From NCBI RefSeq assembly GCF_001654865.1, contig NZ_LXEO01000008.1:1-64000 (forward strand): a DNA stretch of 64,000 nt, written 5' to 3'. Numbering within the stretch: the stretch's first letter is position 1; the number at the start of each line of letters is the position of its first letter. The stretch comes from Buttiauxella noackiae ATCC 51607 (GTDB lineage: Bacteria; Pseudomonadota; Gammaproteobacteria; Enterobacterales; Enterobacteriaceae). The position numbers and the translations under genes are program-made. The notes beneath the pieces were generated by a model that ran no database searches, was not told the origin of the DNA, and saw nothing but the letters and a program-made list of their open reading frames with translations. Shown here in pieces: positions 57,053 to 64,000 of the stretch.

Positions 57053-59350
57053 ATGAAATGGCTCTGTTCTGTAAGTATTGCAGTTAGCCTTGCGCTGCAA
57101 CCCGCGCTGGCTAACGAAATGTTTGGCCCACACCCGTTAACACCGGAAGCGCGTGACGCATTCGTCACTGATTTGCTGAAGAAAATGACCACCGATGAGA
57201 AAATCGGCCAGTTGCGCTTAATCAGTGTTGGACCAGATAACCCGAAAGAAGCCATTCGCGAGATGATCAAGGATGGGCAAGTCGGGGCGATATTCAATAC
57301 CGTGACTCGTCATGACATTCGTACTATGCAAGACCAGGTGATGGATCTTAGCCGCCTGAAAATTCCATTATTCTTTGCTTACGATGTGGTCCACGGTCAA
57401 CGTACGGTGTTCCCAATCAGCCTCGGTTTAGCCTCTTCGTTCAATCTGGACGCCGTGAAAACGGTGGGCCGCGTGTCTGCTTATGAAGCAGCAGACGATG
57501 GCCTGAACATGACATGGGCACCTATGGTGGATGTGTCGCGCGATCCACGTTGGGGCCGCGTCTCCGAAGGTTTTGGTGAGGATACTTATTTAACGTCAAT
57601 TATGGGTCGTACCATGGTTGAAGCGATGCAGGGTAAAAGCCCGGCAGACCGTTACTCAGTCATGACCAGCGTGAAGCATTTCGCGGCATATGGCGCAGTG
57701 GAAGGCGGCAAAGAGTACAACACCGTTGATATGAGCCCGCAGCGCTTGTTCAACGATTATATGCCGCCATACAAAGCCGCACTGGATGCTGGCAGCGGTG
57801 GTGTGATGGTGGCACTCAACTCCCTTAACGGCACTCCGGCATCTTCCGACTCGTGGCTGCTTAAAGATCTTCTACGTGATGAGTGGAAATTTAAAGGCAT
57901 TACCATTTCTGACCACGGTGCCATTAAAGAGCTGATTAAACATGGTGTGGCGAGCGATCCGAAAGATGCGGTGCGCGTAGCATTGAACTCTGGCATCAAC
58001 ATGAGTATGAGCGATGAGTACTACAGCAAATACTTACCGGAGCTGGTGAAAAGTGGTGCTGTACCCATGGCTGAACTCGATGATGCCGCGCGCCATGTGC
58101 TCAACGTGAAATACGATATGGGCTTGTTTAATGACCCGTACAGCCACTTAGGGCCGAAAGAATCCGACCCGCAAGATACCAACGCTGAAAGCCGTCTGCA
58201 CCGTAAAGAAGCTCGCGAAGTGGCACGTGAAAGCATGGTGTTGCTGAAAAACCGCCTGGATGTATTGCCACTGAAAAAATCTGGCACTATCGCCGTGGTT
58301 GGCCCGCTGGCTGATAGCAAACGTGACATGATGGGGAGTTGGTCAGCTGCTGGTGTAGCCGATCAAACCATCACCGTACTTCAGGGCATCAAAAGTGCTG
58401 TAGGTGACAAAGCCAAAATCGTGGTTGCCAAAGGTGCTAACGTCACTGATGAAAAAGGCATCGTTGAGTTCCTCAACCAGTACGAGCCAGCCGTTACGGT
58501 TGATACCCGTTCTGCACAGGCGATGATCGATGAAGCGGTTAATACTGCGAAATCTGCTGATGTTGTTGTTGCTGTTGTTGGTGAAGCGCAAGGCATGGCG
58601 CACGAAGCCTCAAGCCGTACCGATCTGGTGCTGCCACAAAGTCAGCGTGATTTAATTGCCGCGTTGAAAGCGACCGGTAAACCGTTGGTGCTGGTGCTGA
58701 TGAATGGCCGTCCACTGGCGCTGGTCAAAGAAGACCAACAGGCTGATGCGCTGCTGGAAGCCTGGTATAGCGGCACTGAAGGCGGTAATGCGGTGGCCGA
58801 CATCCTGTTTGGCGATTACAACCCGTCAGGCAAATTGCCGATGTCCTTCCCGCGCTCTGTCGGGCAGATTCCAACGTACTACAGTCACCTGAACACTGGT
58901 CGCCCGTACAACCCGGAAAAACCAAACAAATATACATCTCGCTACTTTGATGAAGCCAACGGCCCACTGTATCCATTCGGTTACGGCCTGAGTTACACCA
59001 CCTTTACCGTGTCTGACGTGAAAATGTCTGCACCAACTATGAAAGCAGACGGCAAAGTTGAGGCTTCTGTTGAGGTGAAAAACACTGGTGATCGCGAAGG
59101 AGAAACGGTGGTGCAGATGTATTTGCAGGATGTCACCGCATCGATGAGCCGCCCGGTCAAGGAGCTGAAAGGCTTTAAGAAAGTCTCACTCAAACCAGGT
59201 GAAACGCAGACTGTGACTTTCCCGATTGACGTAGAAGCATTGAAATTCTGGAATGCACAGATGAAACATGTTGCCGAGCCTGGCAAGTTTAATGTGTTTA
59301 TCGGCCTGGATTCCGCTCGCGTGAAGCAGGGTGAGTTTGAGCTGAAGTAA
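57053..59350 (+). CDS. bglX: BglX, periplasmic beta-glucosidase (GH3)
   Basis: The 765-residue enzyme has a signal peptide cleaved after A-L-A near 20. The GH3 N-terminal barrel carries K-H-F-A-A-Y-G near 210 and the nucleophile aspartate in I-S-D-H-G-A near 287. A C-terminal sandwich and a fibronectin-type III-like domain follow (about 660-765). ATG 57053 gives the E. coli start M-K-W-L-C-S-V; ATG 57047, two codons upstream, is also possible. A clear terminator follows. Confidence 0.96.
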   Translation: MKWLCSVSIAVSLALQPALANEMFGPHPLTPEARDAFVTDLLKKMTTDEKIGQLRLISVGPDNPKEAIREMIKDGQVGAIFNTVTRHDIRTMQDQVMDLSRLKIPLFFAYDVVHGQRTVFPISLGLASSFNLDAVKTVGRVSAYEAADDGLNMTWAPMVDVSRDPRWGRVSEGFGEDTYLTSIMGRTMVEAMQGKSPADRYSVMTSVKHFAAYGAVEGGKEYNTVDMSPQRLFNDYMPPYKAALDAGSGGVMVALNSLNGTPASSDSWLLKDLLRDEWKFKGITISDHGAIKELIKHGVASDPKDAVRVALNSGINMSMSDEYYSKYLPELVKSGAVPMAELDDAARHVLNVKYDMGLFNDPYSHLGPKESDPQDTNAESRLHRKEAREVARESMVLLKNRLDVLPLKKSGTIAVVGPLADSKRDMMGSWSAAGVADQTITVLQGIKSAVGDKAKIVVAKGANVTDEKGIVEFLNQYEPAVTVDTRSAQAMIDEAVNTAKSADVVVAVVGEAQGMAHEASSRTDLVLPQSQRDLIAALKATGKPLVLVLMNGRPLALVKEDQQADALLEAWYSGTEGGNAVADILFGDYNPSGKLPMSFPRSVGQIPTYYSHLNTGRPYNPEKPNKYTSRYFDEANGPLYPFGYGLSYTTFTVSDVKMSAPTMKADGKVEASVEVKNTGDREGETVVQMYLQDVTASMSRPVKELKGFKKVSLKPGETQTVTFPIDVEALKFWNAQMKHVAEPGKFNVFIGLDSARVKQGEFELK

Positions 59351-59371
59351 TTCTCTGGTCACACCTCCCAT

Positions 59372-59396
59372 AAAGAGCCGGTTTTCCGGCTCTTTT
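59372..59396 (+). terminator. Terminator of bglX
   Basis: AAAGAGCCGG (59372-59381), TTTT, CCGGCTCTTTT (59386-59396): a 10-bp stem running into the T-tract. Confidence 0.92.
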
Positions 59397-59438
59397 CCAA
59401 TTCTCACCACCTCGCTCCACCAACCTGCCAATTCTCGA

Positions 59439-59446
59439 CTAAACTT
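59439..59446 (+). promoter_or_regulatory. Sigma-S-like -10 element of osmF
   Basis: CTAAACTT differs by one base from the sigma-S type CTATACTT and lies 46 bases before osmF. In E. coli the yehZYXW operon is sigma-S dependent and osmotically induced. Confidence 0.4.
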
Positions 59447-59492
59447 TTGCGACTCCATGATTTTTAAGCAAAGAAAAACAGTGAGGAAGCAC

Positions 59493-60404
59493 ATGAACGT
59501 ATCAGCGCGTTGGAGCATGGCGGGATTAGTCTTGCTGGCCGCAGGAGCACAAGCTGCGGAACCGGTGAAAGTGGGTTCAAAAATTGATACCGAAGGCTCA
59601 CTGCTTGGCAATATCATTTTGCAGGTACTGGACAGCCACGGCGTCAAAACTGTGAATAAAGTGCAGCTAGGCACTACGCCGGTTGTCCGTGGGGCGATTA
59701 CTGCGGGTGAGCTGGATATTTACCCGGAATATACCGGTAACGGGGCATTTTTCTTTAAAGATGAAAAAGACGCAGCCTGGAAAAACGCCCGGCAGGGTTA
59801 TGAGAAAGTCAAAAAGCTTGATGCTGAAAAAAATCATCTGGTGTGGCTAACGCCTGCGCCGGCCAACAATACCTGGACCATCGCGGTGCGCAAAGATCTG
59901 GCCGAAAAAAACAAACTCACCTCGCTTGATGATCTCAGCGCTTATTTGAAAAAAGGCGGTGAATTCAAACTTGCGGCTTCCGCTGAATTTATCGAACGCT
60001 CCGATGCGCTTCCGGCCTTTGAAAAAGCCTATGGTTTTAAACTCGAACAGCCACAGTTGCTGTCTCTAGCCGGTGGTGATACCGCTGTTACGATTAAAGC
60101 TGCTGCTCAGCAAACCTCAGGTGTGAATGCGGCAATGGCCTATGGCACAGACGGCCCGGTGGCAGCACTGGGTTTGCAAACGTTAAGCGACCCGAAAGGC
60201 GTGCAGCCGATTTATGCTCCAACGCCGGTGGTGCGTGAAAGTGTGCTCAAGGCTTATCCTCAAATGGGCGAGTGGTTAAAACCGGTGTTTGCCTCCCTTG
60301 ATGAGAAAACCCTGCAGCAGCTTAACGCCAGCATTGCAGTTGAAGGCCTGGATGCTAAAAAAGTGGCTGCTGATTACCTGAAGCAAAAAGGCTTCGTGAA
60401 GTAG
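59493..60404 (+). CDS. osmF: OsmF (YehZ), periplasmic binding protein of the YehZYXW ABC importer
   Basis: The 303-residue protein starts at ATG 59493 after GAGGAAG; its signal peptide ends at A-Q-A-A near 22. It has the OpuAC/ProX-type fold with G-S-K-I-D-T-E-G near 29 and P-E-Y-T-G-N-G near 77. In E. coli it binds glycine betaine weakly and is induced by osmotic stress and stationary phase. Confidence 0.95.
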   Translation: MNVSARWSMAGLVLLAAGAQAAEPVKVGSKIDTEGSLLGNIILQVLDSHGVKTVNKVQLGTTPVVRGAITAGELDIYPEYTGNGAFFFKDEKDAAWKNARQGYEKVKKLDAEKNHLVWLTPAPANNTWTIAVRKDLAEKNKLTSLDDLSAYLKKGGEFKLAASAEFIERSDALPAFEKAYGFKLEQPQLLSLAGGDTAVTIKAAAQQTSGVNAAMAYGTDGPVAALGLQTLSDPKGVQPIYAPTPVVRESVLKAYPQMGEWLKPVFASLDEKTLQQLNASIAVEGLDAKKVAADYLKQKGFVK

Positions 60405-60419
60405 GTCGCTGATCTTGTG

Positions 60420-60488
60420 GTGGATGCCGCTTACGCTAATCCACACTAAAGGTTGAAGTAGGTCGGATAAGCGCAAGCGTCATCCGGC
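60420..60488. repeat. BIME (two inverted REP units) between osmF and yehY
   Basis: REP units at 60420-60444 (arms GTGGAT and ATCCAC around GCCGCTTACGCTA) and 60462-60488 (arms GTCGGAT and ATCCGGC) face each other. The position inside the operon, right after the binding-protein gene, is classic for differential mRNA stability that favours the binding protein. Confidence 0.88.
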
Positions 60489-60513
60489 AAGACAACAATT
60501 ACAGGATGTCTGT

Positions 60514-61671
60514 TTGCTCAAAATTCATAATCGCGTCCTGTTACTGCTGGTGGTTTTACTGGTGGTAGCAGGCGCAGTTTTGCCATTTATCAACTTTGCA
60601 CCCAACCGCCTGGTTTCCGGGGAATCTATCGCGCTTAGCCGGCTTCCTGAACATGTTGGTCTGATTCTCTCTCTTCCAGTACTTATTCTGGCATGCCTGA
60701 CTCTGGCACCTTCCCGGCGACTGTCATTGATACTGACGTTTATTACGGGCGAGCTGTTGTTTATCGCCATGTTGTGGATGATGGGGCACACCGCTTCACA
60801 ATTTGCTGCGCAAGGGAGTACGCTTGCGCGAACGTCTCCTGGTAGCGGATTATGGCTATCTTTAACTCTGTGCCTTCTGCTTTGTGCCGATACCATCAAC
60901 CGCCTGACAACCAATGCGCTCTGGCGTTTACTGCTCAATATGCAGGTCTGGCTCATACCGATAGCTCTGCTGTGGAGCGGCTTTTTTTCCGACCTTTCAC
61001 TGCTTAAAGAGTATGCCAACCGGCAGGATGTGTTTGATGACGCGTTGACTCGACATCTTGCTTTGCTGCTGGGCACGTTGTTCCCCGCGCTGTTAATCGG
61101 CGTGCCGTTGGGCGTGTTTTGCTATGCCCGTCCGGCCTGGCAGTCTTCGGTGTTCTCGGTGCTCAATGTCATTCAAACTGTGCCCTCGGTGGCACTGTTC
61201 GGGCTATTAATTGCGCCTCTGGCAGGACTTGTGAAGTTAGTTCCGTGGCTCGGCTCGCTAGGAGTGAGCGGGATTGGTGTGGCTCCAGCACTCATCGCAC
61301 TGGTGTTATACGCTTTGCTGCCATTGGTGCGCGGTGTTGTCGCAGGTTTGCAGCACGTTCCACGCAATATTATTGAAAGTGCCGAGGGTATGGGGATGTC
61401 GCGCTGGCAGATTTTCTGGCAGGCCGAAGTGCCGCTGGCATTGCCAGTCTTGCTACGCAGTCTACGCGTAGTTTGCGTGCAAACCATTGGTATGACGGTG
61501 ATTGCAGCGCTGATTGGTGCTGGTGGCTTTGGGGCGATTATCTTCCAGGGCTTACTCAGTAGTGCGTTGGATTTAGTCTTGCTCGGTGTGATCCCGGTTA
61601 TTGCACTGGCAGTTATTCTCGACGCGCTTTTTAAACTGTTTATCTCATTACTTGAGGAAAAACAGCCATGA
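60514..61671 (+). CDS. yehY: YehY, ABC importer permease
   Basis: The 385-residue permease starts at TTG 60514, eight bases after AGGA. An N-terminal region with about five helices precedes the ABC permease domain (about 185-385). Its coupling motif is [15 protein letters not shown] near 287-301. It overlaps yehX by four bases. Confidence 0.93.
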   Translation: MLKIHNRVLLLLVVLLVVAGAVLPFINFAPNRLVSGESIALSRLPEHVGLILSLPVLILACLTLAPSRRLSLILTFITGELLFIAMLWMMGHTASQFAAQGSTLARTSPGSGLWLSLTLCLLLCADTINRLTTNALWRLLLNMQVWLIPIALLWSGFFSDLSLLKEYANRQDVFDDALTRHLALLLGTLFPALLIGVPLGVFCYARPAWQSSVFSVLNVIQTVPSVALFGLLIAPLAGLVKLVPWLGSLGVSGIGVAPALIALVLYALLPLVRGVVAGLQHVPRNIIESAEGMGMSRWQIFWQAEVPLALPVLLRSLRVVCVQTIGMTVIAALIGAGGFGAIIFQGLLSSALDLVLLGVIPVIALAVILDALFKLFISLLEEKQP

Positions 61672-62627
61672 TCGAATTTGAAAATGTCAGCAAGTTCTTC
61701 CAGGGCGAAGCCGCTGTAAGTGAGTTGACGCTTAACATCAAGGAAGGCGAATTTACGGTACTGATTGGCACTTCCGGTTCCGGGAAATCCACCACGCTGA
61801 AAATGATTAACCGCCTGGTAGAACATGATACCGGGCGCATTCGCTTCGCCGGAGAAGAGATCCGCAATTTTGACCCTAAAGCGCTACGCCGCCGTATGGG
61901 GTACGCGATTCAGTCTATTGGGTTGTTCCCTCACTGGAGCGTTGCGCAGAACATTGCCACCGTTCCGCAACTGCTCAAATGGCCGAAAGCACGTATCAGT
62001 TCGCGTATTGACGAATTGCTTGCTTTGCTCGGTCTGGAAGCTGAGCAATTTCGTGACCGTTACCCACATCAACTTTCAGGCGGACAACAACAACGTGTGG
62101 GTGTCGCGCGGGCGCTGGCGGCCGACCCGGAAGTGCTACTGATGGATGAGCCGTTTGGGGCGTTAGACCCGGTAACACGCGGCGCGCTTCAGCAAGAGAT
62201 TATTCGCATCCACCAACTGCTTGGACGCACCATTGTGCTGGTTACGCATGATATCGACGAAGCGCTGACGCTTGCTGACCGCATTGTGTTAATGGATGGG
62301 GGAAAGGTGATTCAGCAAGGTACGCCGCTGGAGTTGTTAACTCACCCGGCGACAGATTTTGTACGTGACTTCTTTGGTCGCAGCGAGTCAGGTGTGCGCT
62401 TGTTATCGTTGCGCCAGGTTGCAGATCGCGTACGAACACAGGAACGTTTAGAGGGCGAACCGATCAGTGAAACGATCACTCTGCGTGAGGCACTATCGCT
62501 GTTTGTTGACCGCCAGTGCCAACAGTTGCCGGTAGTAAATCAGCAAGGCGAACCCTGTGGCGTACTGCATTTTAGTGATTTAGTGCGCGGTGAAGAGCTA
62601 CGAGGTGAAAATGCGCCTGTTACGTGA
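61668..62627 (+). CDS. yehX: YehX, ABC importer ATPase
   Basis: The 319-residue protein has Walker A G-T-S-G-S-G-K-S near 34-41, signature L-S-G-G-Q near 131 and Walker B L-L-M-D-E-P near 154, then a C-terminal CBS-like segment (about 250-305), as in osmoprotectant OpuCA-type ATPases. It overlaps yehW by 17 bases. Confidence 0.95.
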   Translation: MIEFENVSKFFQGEAAVSELTLNIKEGEFTVLIGTSGSGKSTTLKMINRLVEHDTGRIRFAGEEIRNFDPKALRRRMGYAIQSIGLFPHWSVAQNIATVPQLLKWPKARISSRIDELLALLGLEAEQFRDRYPHQLSGGQQQRVGVARALAADPEVLLMDEPFGALDPVTRGALQQEIIRIHQLLGRTIVLVTHDIDEALTLADRIVLMDGGKVIQQGTPLELLTHPATDFVRDFFGRSESGVRLLSLRQVADRVRTQERLEGEPISETITLREALSLFVDRQCQQLPVVNQQGEPCGVLHFSDLVRGEELRGENAPVT

Positions 62628-63342
62628 TCCGTTACTGTGGTTGATTGCTCTCTTTATCGCACTGCTGGTGGTGATGCCATACAGTAGCTCATTGTTCAGT
62701 TGGCTGTTTCCAGAACTGGAAAGGCCGCTTTATCAACAAGATAGTTTTATTGCGCTGGCGTTAAAGCACTTCATGCTGGTTGGGGTTTCAAGCGTAGTGG
62801 CGATTGTTATTGGTATGGGGCTTGGCATTGCAGTGACGCGGCCTGCGGGGCTGGAATTTCGATCTCTGGTTGAAACCATCGCTGCCGCCGGGCAAACATT
62901 CCCGCCCGTAGCGGTGTTGGCGATAGCCGTGCCGGTGATGGGGTTTGGCCAGCAGCCTGCGATTATCGCCCTGGTGCTATACGGCTTGCTGCCTATTTTA
63001 CAGGGAACACTGGCTGGAATTGGCTCAGTGCCGGAAGCAACCAAAGAGATTGCGTTGGGCGCCGGTATGAGCCGCTGGCAGATGTTGAGAAAAGTTGAGT
63101 TGCCACTGGCAGCACCGGTGATTCTGGCAGGGATTCGCACTTCGGTGATTATTAATATCGGGACTGCGGCGATTGCATCAACCGTTGGTGCCAGCACTTT
63201 AGGCTCGCCGATAATCATTGGCTTGAGCGGTTTTAACACCGCCTATGTTATTCAGGGGGCTGTGCTGGTCGCGATGGCGGCAATTGTTATTGACCGCCTG
63301 TTTGAACGTCTTTTGCGCTACATCACGCGTTATGAAGGATGA
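62611..63342 (+). CDS. yehW: YehW, ABC importer permease
   Basis: The 243-residue permease starts at ATG 62611 after GAGGTG and matches the E. coli length. It has about five to six helices and the coupling motif [12 protein letters not shown] near 150. Last gene of osmF-yehYXW; its 3' end overlaps yohO on the other strand by 20 bases. Confidence 0.95.
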   Translation: MRLLRDPLLWLIALFIALLVVMPYSSSLFSWLFPELERPLYQQDSFIALALKHFMLVGVSSVVAIVIGMGLGIAVTRPAGLEFRSLVETIAAAGQTFPPVAVLAIAVPVMGFGQQPAIIALVLYGLLPILQGTLAGIGSVPEATKEIALGAGMSRWQMLRKVELPLAAPVILAGIRTSVIINIGTAAIASTVGASTLGSPIIIGLSGFNTAYVIQGAVLVAMAAIVIDRLFERLLRYITRYEG

Positions 63343-63430
63343 CGATATAACCCATCAGCATCACGCCGCCAATTCCGCCGATAGCCATTACCAGCATGCC
63401 GCCCACCAAGGCTATTTTACTTAGTTTCAT
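63323..63430 (-). CDS. yohO: YohO, 35-residue membrane protein
   Basis: The frame from ATG 63430 to TGA 63323 encodes 35 residues: a lysine-containing start (M-K-L-S-K-I-A), a glycine-rich helix with G-G-I-G-G-V-M-L, and a short polar tail. The [12 protein letters not shown] segment matches E. coli YohO, and its place between yehW and mlrA is the same. Function is unknown. Confidence 0.9.
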   Translation of the reverse strand: MKLSKIALVGGMLVMAIGGIGGVMLMGYIVILHNA

Positions 63431-63505
63431 CTTTATGTCCGCTCCATACGTTACGCAGGCGATTATAAGATGAAGCGGGCTTGTTAATGAACTATTAACT
63501 TTGCC

Positions 63506-64000
63506 TTATGCGCGTTCGGTCGACTGCCCGTTGCTCATCAGTGGGAAAATTTGCAGTCCTGCACAGCGCCAAAGCTCCAGTTGGTCGAGCTGATGGGTGG
63601 TCGGTGTATCGCCACACCACACCAGCAATGTCTGATGAGCAAAAAGCTCAGGTCGCAGTTGATGGAGCGGATGGGCCAGAACATCAATACGCCAACCTTG
63701 CTGGATTGCCATCCATGCAGCCATCCACAAGCGCGTGGTATCCGGCGTGTCCCAACCCACCAATAACGCATCTTTTCCGCTGCGTTTACGCGCCGACGCG
63801 AGGCATAGCGCAATGTAGTTGATCAGTGCGCCGTCCAGTAGGCTAAGCAGGGTGTTCAATGTGACTTGATGGCATTGCAGGCGGCGGCGAAGGGGAGTGT
63901 AAAGCTGGTGAACGAGGGTTTCTGCGGGATAATCACGGCCAATGTCAGCCATCCAGGTACGTAATCGGTTCGGGCTGCCGCTTTGCAAATGGTGGAGCAG
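63506..64000 (-). CDS. mlrA: MlrA, MerR-like regulator (C-terminal part; cut by the window edge)
   Basis: 165 codons are visible, reading from the window edge to the stop at 63506. They match the C-terminal domain of E. coli MlrA (243 residues): L-R-T-W, R-R-R-L-Q-C-H, L-I-N-Y-I-A-L-C-L-A-S-A-R-K, D-T-T-R-L-W and L-L-V-W-C-G. The MerR-type HTH would lie beyond the right edge. MlrA activates csgD and curli/cellulose biofilm genes. The first visible residues (L-L-H-H-L-Q-S-G) extend past the apparent TTG at 63988, so that is not a start. Confidence 0.93.
   Translation of the reverse strand: MLHHLQSGSPNRLRTWMADIGRDYPAETLVHQLYTPLRRRLQCHQVTLNTLLSLLDGALINYIALCLASARKRSGKDALLVGWDTPDTTRLWMAAWMAIQQGWRIDVLAHPLHQLRPELFAHQTLLVWCGDTPTTHQLDQLELWRCAGLQIFPLMSNGQSTERA

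Noticed and set aside
61173-61826. Leftward 217-codon frame opposite yehY and yehX
   Set aside because: Antisense shadow of two clear ABC genes; composition follows the sense codons.

Overview
The window is a chromosomal segment from a member of the Enterobacteriaceae. Gene content and order follow Escherichia coli closely (bioABFCD, uvrB, ybhK, moaABCDE, ybhL-ybhN-clsB-ybhP-ybhQ, ybhRSFG-cecR, rhlE, and the yoh/yeh block), but the proteins differ enough that it is not E. coli. ERIC and REP/BIME repeats also point to this family. The genus cannot be named from the sequence alone.

Layout. (1) 45-1343: ybhC, reading left. (2) About 1410-11889: a 10.46-kb integrated element bounded by a 16-bp direct repeat. 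It carries a large serine recombinase, a DUF2971 protein, two small exported proteins, a zinc-ribbon membrane protein, a 591-residue protein with a HEPN-like R-x4-H motif, and a small serine resolvase. A leftward replication operon (163 aa, 49 aa, 66 aa, SF3 helicase) follows, and a Fur-like mini-regulator sits behind a Fur-box-like site. (3) 11919-18147: ybhB, a DJ-1/PfpI-type gene and the bio operon with its BirA operator. (4) 18275-19874: an insertion relative to E. coli, holding a HicA-like/HTH pair behind a perfect 18-bp palindrome and a lone UrtE-like ATPase with a degenerate signature motif. (5) 20268-26756: uvrB with DnaA and LexA sites, ybhK, and the moa operon behind FNR-like and ModE sites. 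(6) 26844-38608: ybhL to rhlE, including the YbhFSRG exporter and its regulator CecR.

(7) 38677-64000: dusC, a bglGFB operon with two RAT antiterminators, a LysR gene, yohP, a methyltransferase, an MFS gene with a divergent HxlR regulator, mdtQ, yohF, yohD, a second MFS gene, yohC, pbpG, a GNAT gene, dld, bglX, osmF-yehYXW, yohO and the C-terminal part of mlrA. In E. coli K-12 this block lies about 1.4 Mb from rhlE on the other side of the terminus and in the opposite orientation, so rhlE/dusC is probably one endpoint of a terminus-spanning inversion.

How the genes work together: the bio genes make biotin from a malonyl-ACP methyl ester under BirA control; the moa genes make molybdopterin under molybdate and oxygen control; ybhFSRG-cecR is a self-regulated drug/cation exporter; bglGFB imports and cleaves aryl-beta-glucosides under transcript antitermination; osmF-yehYXW is an osmotic/stationary-phase ABC importer. 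The integrated element looks like a mobilisable or satellite-type island with its own integration, resolution, replication and possibly iron-linked control genes plus uncharacterised cargo. No rRNA, tRNA, CRISPR array or insertion sequence was recognised.
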